Source of the DNA: Allacma fusca
Taxonomy: Eukaryota > Arthropoda > Collembola > Symphypleona > Sminthuridae
Reading direction: 5' to 3'
DNA length: 64,000 nucleotides
NCBI GenBank assembly: GCA_947179485.1
Contig: OX359246.1
Coordinates: 73,063,508-73,127,507, forward strand
Positions 27,507-36,263 of the stretch are shown one piece after another (within the stretch, counting starts at the first letter, position 1; every line of letters starts with the position of its first letter). A program made the position numbers and the translations under genes. Under the pieces are notes generated by a model. That model was not told the DNA's origin. It worked only from the letters and a program-made list of their open reading frames with translations, and searched no databases.

Positions 27507-28016
27507 CAAATTATTTGAATGCCTGTGACATACATAGTTCACTGATACTAATAATTATTCTTAATTTTTAAGAAAAAACATTGCTGGGCGACCATTTCGA
27601 TATGCACTCACATGCTCATAGTATTCAGGCTTCTTTTCGTCTACATCCTCGAATGCCTTTTGGCCTCAAGAAATACTGACCGAAAATGTCACCTGAAATT
27701 CCCCACTTTAGACGTGATGCATTTTGACTTCCTCTTCTTAGCCCTACTCTTGGCTTACTCTAGGAATTTCCATTCAGAGAAAACGCCAATGAAAGGCCTG
27801 GAAGTAATGGGCACCAAATTTGGAATAATCGTGCTCACTCCAGTGGTATTTCAAATATCAATTTTGAGCCCATAACCACATTATCCTCCAAGGTCATGAA
27901 CGCCCAGCCTTCTAGCCACGTACTTTAATGTGAACGAATGAATGCCTTAAACTTTAACCTATAATTGAAACATTTTCCTTTGAGTCAGTACTACATAAAT
28001 CGAAAATATGGCTAAA
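27507..28016 (+). pseudogene. Duplicated last exon of the membrane protein, frameshifted
   Basis: This matches 23543-24050 throughout. The frame for FDFLFLAL is kept, but about 4 bp are missing next to it relative to copy 1 (TTTTTGA replaced by TTG), so the tail is read in another frame and ends with a different sequence. The exon corresponding to 23290-23443 is absent from this block. It is therefore probably a non-functional fragment, cut from the rest of its block by the MITE and Polinton. Confidence 0.6.
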
Positions 28017-28022
28017 GTTCCA
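28017..28022. other. Polinton target-site duplication, left (GTTCCA)
   Basis: GTTCCA stands immediately before AGTAGTAG at 28023 and again immediately after CTACTACT at 53742-53747. A 6-bp duplication is the hallmark of Polinton integration. Confidence 0.93.
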
Positions 28023-28129
28023 AGTAGTAGCAAGAATGTCGATCTATCTCATAATCAATAAAATCAAGGATATCTGAGGTTTTTTTTGATTATGAGAAAG
28101 ATCGGGTGCATGGGGTAGAGTGAGACGCG
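28023..28129. repeat. Left terminal inverted repeat
   Basis: About 107 bp, running from AGTAGTAG to GGGTAGAGTGAGACGCG, inverted at 53741-53632. The first 32 bases match exactly. Inside is an imperfect hairpin: CTCATAATCA near 28,048 pairs with TGATTATGAG near 28,090. Confidence 0.9.
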
Positions 28130-28237
28130 AACCCCTTGCGTGCTAAAGCCGGCTGATGAAAGGGGATTCGTGTTGTTGATGGAGAGTGTGTAGGGTATTG
28201 GACGAATGGGGGAAATTGTGCTCATATTCATTTAGGT
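28130..28237 (+). promoter_or_regulatory. Subterminal region and likely BIR-gene promoter
   Basis: Just inside the repeat there is a short stem (CGAACCCCTT with AAGGGGATTCG, about 28,127-28,170), then 70 bp leading to the BIR start codon. Promoter function is inferred only from position. Confidence 0.4.
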
Positions 28238-28767
28238 ATGGGTGCGACTCAGAGTGTTTCGGGAGCTGGGTCGGAGTGTGAAAACTTCAAGGGGTATAAA
28301 GATTGGTCTGAGTCTGGTAGTCAAATAGATTGGGAGAAAAATGAGGATGGAAGTTGGTATGTGTATTGTTGTGTGGATCGAATATTTCCTTGTCGTTTAT
28401 GCAAGGCGCGACAGGTGGGAAAGGTTGATGTGAAAATGTTGAGAGGGGAGTATGAGAGGCTAAAATCGTTTTATGAGCCTGCGCGCTGGAAGAATATGAA
28501 CGTTTCCCCTCTGGCGTTGGCTCGGGTGGGATTCTGGTATTTTGGAGAAACGGATAAGGTATGTATGAATAAACGTTTTAACTTAGATTCGATGAATTGA
28601 GTTGAAAGAAGTTGAATTTCTAGGTCAGGTGTGTATTCTGTGGTGTGACTTTACGAAACTGGAAGGATGGAGACGATCCTAGAAGGGAGCATAGGAAGTA
28701 CTGGAATAGATGTCCCTTTCTGTGTGGACTCCCTGTGGGGAATTTGGCTATACGCGAGGGGAAGTGA
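28238..28767 (+). CDS. BIR-domain (IAP-like) protein
   Basis: Two exons, 28238-28558 and 28624-28767, separated by a 65-bp GT-AG intron in phase 0; 154 residues. The BIR domain occupies about residues 85-142. It has an upstream Arg/Trp region, ALARVGFWYFGETD, then after the splice the exact zinc spacing C-x2-C-x16-H-x6-C with W and DDP before the His. BIR proteins bind caspases or other IBM-bearing partners, and those of large DNA viruses block apoptosis, so an anti-apoptotic or innate-immunity role is likely but inferred. There is no RING. The N terminus MGATQS fits the N-myristoylation pattern (Gly2, Ser6), suggesting membrane attachment. A second CxxC (PCRLC) lies before the BIR. It is the first gene of the element and faces the seven-exon gene tail to tail. 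Confidence 0.85.
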
Positions 28768-29352
28768 GCAGGGTGTATTCAATAAATGTTGTATGCAAAG
28801 TGGAGATGGTTTAGGGGGAGTGGGCTGGCGGGTGAATTCGTTTACTGGGATCTGCCCGTTTGTTCCAAGGCTTTCAACGGGGGACCCTTGCCCATACAGA
28901 AAACCTGCGACAAGGCCAGATGAATCCGAATACGAATATGTACAGTTAAGTGAACGTATGCTTTATACTGGAATCGGGTGGGGGAAGATATAAAGTTTGT
29001 CTATGAACGATTTTGGAGGAAGTGATTGTGCTTTGTTTTCTATGCAAGAAATATAGCAGTGTCTAACGAGAATGTAATACGAATACAAATTTAATGGAAA
29101 AAAGTAAATTGATTTTAAAATGATGACATGGAAAAACCTGTCACGAGCATTGTGTAAAATAAGTATAAAATGATGAAATAAACCATGAGTATTGTGTAAA
29201 AATATTAAACTGAATAAAGGAATTGTAAATAAATTTCCAGTCTTGATCGGTGGCATTATGCTGAAAACAAAATCATTCATTATAAGTCAAAAGTATATGT
29301 TGAAGTCCTGCAAAAAAACATGCATAAATCAATCATTACATGTTAATCATTT
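28768..29352. other. Convergent 3' regions
   Basis: It lies between the stops of the BIR gene (+) and the seven-exon gene (-). Several AATAAA-type signals are present (for example near 29,165 and 29,213). No coding sequence is supported. Confidence 0.6.
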
Positions 29353-31708
29353 CTATGCCGAGTATACGGAGTCGGAGGATTGAGATACTCCCGACTGAGA
29401 TATTAACTCAGAAGCCAGTGACTTCTGAAGTTTCTTTTTCCGGCGGTTCTTGGCATTTTTACGGGAGGTTCGGCTACTGCCGGAACCGCCCTGTCCAACT
29501 GATTGGTCTGAGGGTGTGCAAGTTGACAAAGAAATCGACTTTGTCTTTTCCTTACGCCGAGCATTTTGCAATGCGCAGCTACTTTTGCCTGCGGATGAAT
29601 CTAGTGCGCGTAGCGCTTTCTCCTTCTGTCTCCTTTTGAATTTCTTTACATATGCCTTGCTGTATTTTTTGCCAGGAGGCAAAGGTGGAACCTGTATTAT
29701 TATAATGTATTTTGTTTAACACTGTGCATCCCTTGGAAAAAAGAAGCTAAAATATAAAGCAATTACCACCGAATGTTCTGAAGTGGTAGAAGACCCATTT
29801 TGGGCAGGAGACAAAGGCGAAACCTGTATAATGTATTTTGTTTAACACTGAGCATCCTCTGAAAACAAAGCTGCTGAAATATAAATTTATTACCGCAGGA
29901 TGTTCTGAAGCAGAATTAGACCCATTGAATGAATACATGGGTCCCACTGTAGAATCATTATTATAATTTGCCGGCAATTGAGCATCATTCGCTGAATAAT
30001 ACGGGGCGTCAATTGCGGGATATGGTACGGCAAGCTCTGGTGCTACACCGAGTATTTGGTCAGGGTCCTATGAAACAGTGGGAATTTAGGAGAGAACAAA
30101 TGAAGTATAAGAGGGATAAAAACAAACAAAGTGCTTACTGCAGGCTCTTCTCTGGTCACATAACTCAGAGGCGGGCAAATTCTAGGAAACCCGCAATTCT
30201 GCAAGGATTGAAATTCACCTAGTGCAGCTCGGGCATCAGCATAGGACACAATTTTATCCAGTTTTTGTCCATGCACTCGTTGAATGGATTTTCGCATTTC
30301 GGACGAGCGCCTGCACTTGCACTCGGGAATTAAATCATCACAAGTAAACCATGACTATAAATCCAAATGATCATACATAAATAACAATACTGATTAAGTC
30401 ATAGGAAATATAGTCTTTTTAGTGCGACTTATAATTACCAGATCCAGATAGCTGGATGCAAAGCTTGAAGATTTGGTCAGACCCAATGTGGTTTTGCAAC
30501 ACATGGGTCTAGTTATCAGTATTTGTCCAACACCTTGAAAGACAATGTAGAATCGAATACGAAGCATGAACAATGTGCGAAGGGTTAATAGAAACCGTTT
30601 CGACATCATCCATGCATCGCATTCTGTTGGATGAATTTGTTTTTTCCCAACAGTTCGAGGTGGAGGAAAGGCGCGCTCAATGTCAATCATTGCAACGCGA
30701 AGTAGTTGCAGTCGTTTGACATTGACCAGGCCATATCCAAAAACAATGTGAAGTTTATTGGGATGGTTGTCAGTTCCAGTGACAATAAAGTCAATTTCGG
30801 GCCACACTAATATAATAATGATAATAAAAAATATTATTCGGGATTAAACTGGAATATAAATTAGTGACTTATATCAAATGTCACTTACACATCTCATTGT
30901 AATGAGATGGAGAAACGTAGTCCGCTGGTAAGTGTGTCAAAACACTACGCTGATGTCCAAACGTCTTAGACATCAGGAAGCTCATCCCTGATTCAATCCC
31001 GCACGGATTCAGTGGATGCATGTAATCAAGTCCTGACAAATACGACAGGTCACCTGGAGACGGATCTTCAACGAGAGCCGCCTCCATATCGGTGCCTGTG
31101 CAAGACGAAATATGCACATCAAGGCAACCTAGTGTAGTGGAACTCGTAACAGCGGAAAACGAACTCGCGGATTTGAGCTCCGAAGTGCTGTACGGTCCTT
31201 CCACTAATGAAAACAATTCAAATAATTTATATTACATATTTTGCATGGTACGTAATGATTCGTTGGATCGCAATACAAGTAATTTGTATGGAAATATAAA
31301 ATTCGTACCATCACTAACTAAATTGAGTTTATCATAGTAGACTCCTTTGAAGTCAAGAGTCTTTTCTCCATATTCTTTGAATTGGAGGGTTTTGATGAAC
31401 CTAGCGAACCGGTACTTCCGCAAAGATTTGATGGAAAAATTCCGATCCGTGAATTTTGACGCATCAAACTTTTGACTTGTGTCTATCACAAGTGCGGGTA
31501 CATCACCGCCCAACTCTCGGAACATATCTTCCTTCAGTTCGTTGAAGGTTTTTCCCCACTGTTCGGTGGTGGGTTTTTGAACAGGAAGCAGTACATTCTC
31601 AATTTTGAATCTACACAAAAACGCATTGACGTTCATGTCAAAGAGTTTTTCCTGTTCCCAGAAGGTCCTGTAGCTGAAACAAAAAAAATCAGAAAAATGT
31701 ATTTTCAT
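29353..31708 (-). CDS. Seven-exon Polinton gene of unknown function
   Basis: Seven exons fit one frame: 31708 (or 31673 if an upstream acceptor is used)-31309, 31203-30889, 30806-30439, 30321-30139, 30067-29894, 29823-29767 and 29691-29353. All junctions are GT-AG and all phases agree. The product has 611 residues from the ATG at 31708, or 587 from that at 31636; a strong TTTTTTGTTTCAG acceptor before 31673 leaves the true start open. The middle (exons 2-3) has a folded look with no family I recognise. Exon 4 begins CKCRRSSE. Exons 5-7 are Pro/Ser-rich with two similar exon ends (SEHPA, SEHSV), and the last exon is very Lys/Arg-rich (FKRRQKEKAL, RKNAKNRRKKKL). A nucleic-acid-binding or nuclear role is possible. 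It diverges from the packaging ATPase across only 106 bp. Confidence 0.7.
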
Positions 31709-31814
31709 GTATTAAATAAAGTCATAAGAAATTAAGAGGAAACGGTAAGTGTATATATATGACATATATGAACGTAAAATATGTTAGTATGCTAATGAAA
31801 CTTATAGTGAGAGC
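31709..31814. promoter_or_regulatory. Short divergent promoter region
   Basis: 106 bp separate the start of the seven-exon gene (-) from the ATPase start (+). The region is AT-rich with TATATATA near 31,755. The spaced palindrome of the other two divergent regions is absent, so the structural block may be controlled differently. Confidence 0.45.
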
Positions 31815-32459
31815 ATGGACAGTGTGGATTTTGCAATAGCACATCCGTCTACCTGCATTATTGCAGGCGTAACGGGAAGTGGAAAAACCCGCCTGACTTT
31901 AGATATAATACGGAATAGAAACAAAGTGTTTGATAAACCTATACAAAAGGTCCTGTACGTATATTCCGACTTTCAACCATCCTTCTACGAAATTCAGGAA
32001 ACTGATCCTGACGTTACTTTTACTAAGCGGTTAGAAGACATTGAATCTGCGCCTAACCCTAGCCTAGTTGTTGTAGACGATCAGATTGATTCTTTGGGGA
32101 AAGGACAAGCTCATGATATTATTACAAACTTTTTTACAAAACATTCGCATCACCGAGGGGTCTCTATAATAGTGATATTACAAAACCTCTATCATAAAAA
32201 CCTTCGGGAGCTATCCATTAATACGCAGTGGTTGTGTTACTTTGACTCTGCAAGGGACAGATCAATAGTATCGACAATTGCACGTCAGGTTTGTCCCGGA
32301 AACGTATCTTTCCTGGTCGACGCATACAGAAAGGCTGTCATAGGTAAAGAGTATAGCTATATTATACTGGACCTGCACCCGAAGCATAAGAAATACGTTT
32401 TCTTTGTGAGAAATTCATTATATGCTACCCCTGATACAGAAGTATATGGTCCGAAATAA
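31815..32459 (+). CDS. FtsK/HerA-type DNA-packaging ATPase
   Basis: 214 residues, typical for Polinton and adenovirus-like packaging ATPases. The Walker A motif GVTGSGKT is at residues 18-25 and the Walker B strand LVVVDD at 84-89. A QNLYHKNLRELS segment follows, as expected for the sensor and arginine-finger region. The family pumps genomic DNA into preformed capsids. It is first in the tight + block, and its stop TAA overlaps the next start (TAATG). Confidence 0.93.
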   Translation: MDSVDFAIAHPSTCIIAGVTGSGKTRLTLDIIRNRNKVFDKPIQKVLYVYSDFQPSFYEIQETDPDVTFTKRLEDIESAPNPSLVVVDDQIDSLGKGQAHDIITNFFTKHSHHRGVSIIVILQNLYHKNLRELSINTQWLCYFDSARDRSIVSTIARQVCPGNVSFLVDAYRKAVIGKEYSYIILDLHPKHKKYVFFVRNSLYATPDTEVYGPK

Positions 32460-32770
32460 TGGCGACTAAACTTGAGAAAAACTTTAAGTTCTTATATACT
32501 TTGTGCAAAGCTAAAAACAAATTATTTACAAAGTTGCTTGTTCAAGCATCGGACCGGCAACTGAGTGCTGTTACAGAATGTCTTGTGAATTTTTCTATAT
32601 TCAGTAACTCAAGGCGAACGTGTGTTAGTAGTGTACTGAAAGAAATCGAATCTTCTAAATCATTAAGGACGGCGTTGACGAGAAGAAAGGCCGAAGTTAA
32701 AAAAATTTTGTGTACTGTTGTTTCTCGAATTCTACAGGACGAATTTGCTAGTGTCATGTTGTATGAATAA
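32459..32770 (+). CDS. Small helical Polinton protein
   Basis: 103 residues, predicted almost entirely helical, with LYTLCKAKNKLFTKLLVQ and a conserved-looking QLSAVTECL segment. Its position and sequence resemble a short protein that often accompanies Polinton structural genes; its function is unknown to me. Its ATG shares one base with the ATPase stop, and only 2 bp separate its stop from the next ATG. Confidence 0.7.
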   Translation: MATKLEKNFKFLYTLCKAKNKLFTKLLVQASDRQLSAVTECLVNFSIFSNSRRTCVSSVLKEIESSKSLRTALTRRKAEVKKILCTVVSRILQDEFASVMLYE

Positions 32771-32772
32771 TC

Positions 32773-33312
32773 ATGGCGCAAATTTACAAAGTTATCGAAC
32801 CTCAGCTTTACGAAAAACTAATGAGCTTATACAAAGATGATAGCAAAAAGACTACTGAGTTAAACGATGTTCCGGTTACAGAGAATGCACACACTGATCA
32901 GGAAACACTTAATGAACCTGTGACAGTGCCTTTGACTAATTCGGATGTCACCAAAACTCATACACAGACTGAAGACAAAACATTACCTCGAAAAAGAAAA
33001 TCTCAACACCTACAATTATGCTGCTGCAGATTTCACAAAGGGGAGAACTATATATTGGAACCAGAATGGAAAACGTTCGGGAATGATGTGTCCTTTGGTG
33101 AGAAGGAAAAAGGTGATCAAATAGTTGACCCTTTGGAAATAAAATCCAGCGAAAACAGACAAGATCTAAGTACTCCTGGTCCAGACGTTGTTGAGAAAAC
33201 TGGTCGGAAACTGCGCCCGCGAAAGCAAGTTGGCAAAGGGAAAAAGAGAAATAAAAAATGGAAGCGAGGAAAGTTGACGAAGAAAGATCGGAAATACAAA
33301 AGACGTACTTGA
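32773..33312 (+). CDS. Protein with highly basic C terminus, function unknown
   Basis: 179 residues. The N-terminal 30 residues look folded (YKVIEPQLYEKLMSLY), the middle is polar, and there is a CCC cluster near residue 78. The last 40 residues are mainly Lys and Arg (GKGKKRNKKWKRGKL), suggesting DNA binding or nuclear targeting. The 3' end overlaps the integrase frame by 55 bp. Confidence 0.7.
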   Translation: MAQIYKVIEPQLYEKLMSLYKDDSKKTTELNDVPVTENAHTDQETLNEPVTVPLTNSDVTKTHTQTEDKTLPRKRKSQHLQLCCCRFHKGENYILEPEWKTFGNDVSFGEKEKGDQIVDPLEIKSSENRQDLSTPGPDVVEKTGRKLRPRKQVGKGKKRNKKWKRGKLTKKDRKYKRRT

Positions 33313-34226
33313 ATCAGAAATTATCTGGGTCATTCTCTGGTTTAAGTAGTTTTTTTCAAAATCGTAAAGAGTTTGCAGACAAGGATGAAGTTGCAAAAGA
33401 GCTGAGAGCTCTGGATACATTTTCATTGCACAAGCAAGCCAGAAAAAAGTTTCCAAGACGGAAAATTATGGTTAATTTTATAAATGAAATTTTCACAGCT
33501 GATCTGAAAGATTTGGCTGGACTTTCCAAGTCAAACAGTGGCAATCACTTTGTTCTGGTTGTGGTTGACGCTTTCTCGAGAAAAGCGTATACACGCTTGT
33601 TGAAAAACAAGAATTCAGACTCGATGATTAAAGCTTTCAAGTCCGTTTTTGCGGAGTCGGGAGTTACACCTGTGTACTTATATACAGATAGGGGAACTGA
33701 ATTTATGTCAGCTGCATTTGGAAAGTTTCTCAATGCAAGTCAAGTACAACTGTATAATATCCATTCGCCTATGAAAGCCAGTATGAGCGAAAGATTCATT
33801 AGAACACTTTTTACAAAGCTTCAACGATACATGACGATGGAAAACACGAAAAGAATTGTTGAAGTACTCCCAGACTTTACAAGAGCATATAATGCTACGA
33901 AACACAGATCTATTGGTATAGCTCCAAATGATGTGACTACTAGAAATTCTTATGAGGTGTGGGAGCGCATATACAAGACGTATTTAGAAGAGACAAAAAG
34001 ACCAAGAAAGCCTCCACAGTACTCAGTAGGTGATGTGGTTCGTATTTCTCGGATAAAAATGATATTTGAAAAGGGGTATAAGGAATCGTTTTCGAGAGAA
34101 CTATTTAAAGTTGTTCAGGTTGTGAATACATACCCGTATACATTTCGATTAGCCGACATGAATTCCGAACAGTTAAATGCGAGTTTTTATGCGCCTGAGC
34201 TAAGTCTAGTTAAGAAGACGGATTAA
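33258..34226 (+). CDS. Retroviral-type integrase (Polinton INT)
   Basis: 322 residues from the first ATG. The N-terminal part (SGSFSGLSSFF, then TFSLHKQARKKFPRRK) matches the usual Polinton INT leader. The catalytic DDE core has Asp82 (TADLKDL), Asp144 (YTDRGTEF) and Glu178 (ASMSERFIRTL). A C-terminal SH3-like region follows (YSVGDVVRISR to SFYAPELSLV). The enzyme joins the element's ends to host DNA; the 6-bp duplication at the borders is its footprint. It overlaps the preceding basic protein, and the real start could lie a little downstream, but the leader similarity favours a start near 33258. Confidence 0.95.
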   Translation: MEARKVDEERSEIQKTYLNQKLSGSFSGLSSFFQNRKEFADKDEVAKELRALDTFSLHKQARKKFPRRKIMVNFINEIFTADLKDLAGLSKSNSGNHFVLVVVDAFSRKAYTRLLKNKNSDSMIKAFKSVFAESGVTPVYLYTDRGTEFMSAAFGKFLNASQVQLYNIHSPMKASMSERFIRTLFTKLQRYMTMENTKRIVEVLPDFTRAYNATKHRSIGIAPNDVTTRNSYEVWERIYKTYLEETKRPRKPPQYSVGDVVRISRIKMIFEKGYKESFSRELFKVVQVVNTYPYTFRLADMNSEQLNASFYAPELSLVKKTD

Positions 34227-34283
34227 AGAGATTTCCATATATATTCGACGTCATTCACAATTTGTCGTTCGAATTGACAACAG

Positions 34284-35909
34284 ATGAATAAAATGTACCC
34301 TCAACGAAACGCGCGATTTGTTCAGCAGGATAATGAACTGGACCACTACATTGTCCTAACAAATTCGAATGATCTGTCACAGTCTTCAATTATACATCAG
34401 TTGCCCAACCCAATAAATCGTCCAAGGGGAAAATATGAAGTTGGACTTTTAAAGCTTCGATACAAACCGAGTAAAACAATGCTGGAAAGTCTACGAAGTA
34501 TCCCGCAAGTTGCAACGAGCGAACCTCAGCTGCGTTTTACAAGGAAACGACGACGAGTTGTCAAACGGTCTATTCCCATTCACATGTCTGCTGTTCCGAT
34601 TGGTCCGTTGTACCCTGGTTACGTACCGCCCGTTGAAACATCGTATCAATTTAAGAAGACGGATGCTAATATTAACGAATTCATAACTCAATTTAACAAT
34701 AAATATGCGGCGCTCAAAATAAACATGGGCATCGCTTATGTTGAGGGAGCAAACAAAATGATTATCTTTATCAACCCAGAACTTGGCAAGGCGTATGATT
34801 ACTTGTATCTGTCGACTGACTTTGCAAAAGTCTTGGGCTTCACTCGAAAACTGTTCGCATCCGGATCAACAACTGGGGACTTTATATTGGATCAAACCGA
34901 ATTTGTCAAAACTCCGATGAACACAATATTCGACTTCAAATTTTTGAGGGAAACATATTTTTTAAATCGGGTTGGGGTTAAACAACAGCATAACAACCTA
35001 ATTGTTTTAAAGAAACTTAACGATAAAGATTATGTGCAATATTTTATGAAAGTGAAATCTAAGCTCGAACAGTTCTTGGAGACGATTGTAGACTTTGTCT
35101 GGGACAGTGCCTTTCGATGTTCGATTATTGTCAAGTTGGGAGCATATAATGATCGCAATCATATAGTTTTCCCTACAAAGATTGCAAATTGCTTAGGGTT
35201 TACCGACGACACGTTCTACTCGGGAAGTGTTTACGTTTCCAAGGCTCCATTCGACCAAGCTATGTTTAATAAAATTGGAAAGACAGATATTCTGATATAT
35301 AAAGTTCGTAGATCGGTACCTATGAACTTGTACATGAAAGAGCCTGCGTCGATGGCGCTTCAAGACGTATTACAAGAACTCAATAATACTTTCTCCGAAT
35401 ATGTATATCCTTTGAATAATGTGAAATTTCATTACGACAATGGGGACATTGTCATGAGCGAAGTATCGAACGACGTTGAAGTCGTTTTGCCGCTTTCCCT
35501 GGTCAAGTACCTTGGAATATCTCGGAATCATGTGTTTAAGAGCGGTTCGAGGTATGTGGCAAAGCGCGAACTAGTTGAGGAGCAAGAGGAAGATGAATAT
35601 GAAAAGGAGGAAATCCCGCCTCCTGTACCAACGCCAGCTCCGGGTCAGGCAAATCGCCTGCTGGTTCTTTCAAATCTGATTGAGAATCAGACATATGAAG
35701 ACCGTTGTATCCCTCTACTTAAGGAGCTAAAACTAAGCCATGATTATAATTCAGAATGCGAGCACGAATTTTCCCCAGTGTCTTATTTGCCTTTGCACGG
35801 CGAGGAGCAAAATCAGATTCGTGTAGATTTTGCTGACGAATCATTGAGTCCTATTAATTTCGGAGGAACTACAACAGGAGTGACGCTTCACATTCGACCA
35901 AAAGTATGA
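34284..35909 (+). CDS. Minor structural protein with triplicated module
   Basis: 541 residues. The start (DHYIVLTNSNDLSQ, then GKYEVGLLKLRY) and end (ENQTYEDRCIPLLKEL to GVTLHIRPK) match a family encoded next to the F54H12.2-type capsid gene in many Polintons, probably the vertex/minor capsid protein. Between them, a unit of about 100-115 residues occurs three times. Each has a helix with FITQFN-like residues, strands, then a signature LGF/I...F.SGS: residues 184-195, 304-315 and 410-422. Relatives I recall have one such unit. An acidic-proline linker (EEQEEDEYEKEE, then PPPVPTPAP) follows. The stop overlaps the next start (ATGA). Confidence 0.7.
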   Translation: MNKMYPQRNARFVQQDNELDHYIVLTNSNDLSQSSIIHQLPNPINRPRGKYEVGLLKLRYKPSKTMLESLRSIPQVATSEPQLRFTRKRRRVVKRSIPIHMSAVPIGPLYPGYVPPVETSYQFKKTDANINEFITQFNNKYAALKINMGIAYVEGANKMIIFINPELGKAYDYLYLSTDFAKVLGFTRKLFASGSTTGDFILDQTEFVKTPMNTIFDFKFLRETYFLNRVGVKQQHNNLIVLKKLNDKDYVQYFMKVKSKLEQFLETIVDFVWDSAFRCSIIVKLGAYNDRNHIVFPTKIANCLGFTDDTFYSGSVYVSKAPFDQAMFNKIGKTDILIYKVRRSVPMNLYMKEPASMALQDVLQELNNTFSEYVYPLNNVKFHYDNGDIVMSEVSNDVEVVLPLSLVKYLGISRNHVFKSGSRYVAKRELVEEQEEDEYEKEEIPPPVPTPAPGQANRLLVLSNLIENQTYEDRCIPLLKELKLSHDYNSECEHEFSPVSYLPLHGEEQNQIRVDFADESLSPINFGGTTTGVTLHIRPKV

Positions 35910-36259
35910 GACAGGTCCAGTGTGATGATAAAGCTTGTGTCCTAGAACCCGGTGGTCAGAACCAAGTTGGAGGAGCAAGTGTAAGCACTAATTTAATGGC
36001 GACTGGCGGTCTAAATCCGGAGGCGTCTTCTTACCTCATCCCCCTAAAGAGATCAGCTGGTGTGAAGAAAAAGGAGCAAACGGGCAAAGGAAAGAGGAAA
36101 AGAAGGCGTACAGTTCAAAAACCAGTTCAGTTGGGATTGGGTAGGAGACGAAGAAAGTCACATAAGAAAAAGAAGCGTGGACGAACTAAGAAGAAGAATA
36201 TTAAACGCGTGCAATTAGGAGCAGGAAGAAAACGAAAGAACCGTCGGTGTGTGAAATAG
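35906..36259 (+). CDS. Basic core-like protein
   Basis: 117 residues; from residue 60 it is mostly Lys and Arg, with two copies of a VQLGxGR(K/R) motif (PVQLGLGRRRRK and RVQLGAGRKRKN). Small arginine-rich proteins of this kind condense DNA in adenovirus cores, so a virion-core role is likely but inferred. It lies between the minor and major capsid genes, overlapping the former by 4 bp and ending 4 bp before the latter. Confidence 0.7.
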   Translation: MRQVQCDDKACVLEPGGQNQVGGASVSTNLMATGGLNPEASSYLIPLKRSAGVKKKEQTGKGKRKRRRTVQKPVQLGLGRRRRKSHKKKKRGRTKKKNIKRVQLGAGRKRKNRRCVK

Positions 36260-36263
36260 TCCA

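Noticed and set aside
31472-31735. Plus-strand gene opposite the first exon of the seven-exon gene
   Set aside because: Antisense of an exon whose splice phases agree with six others; no independent evidence.
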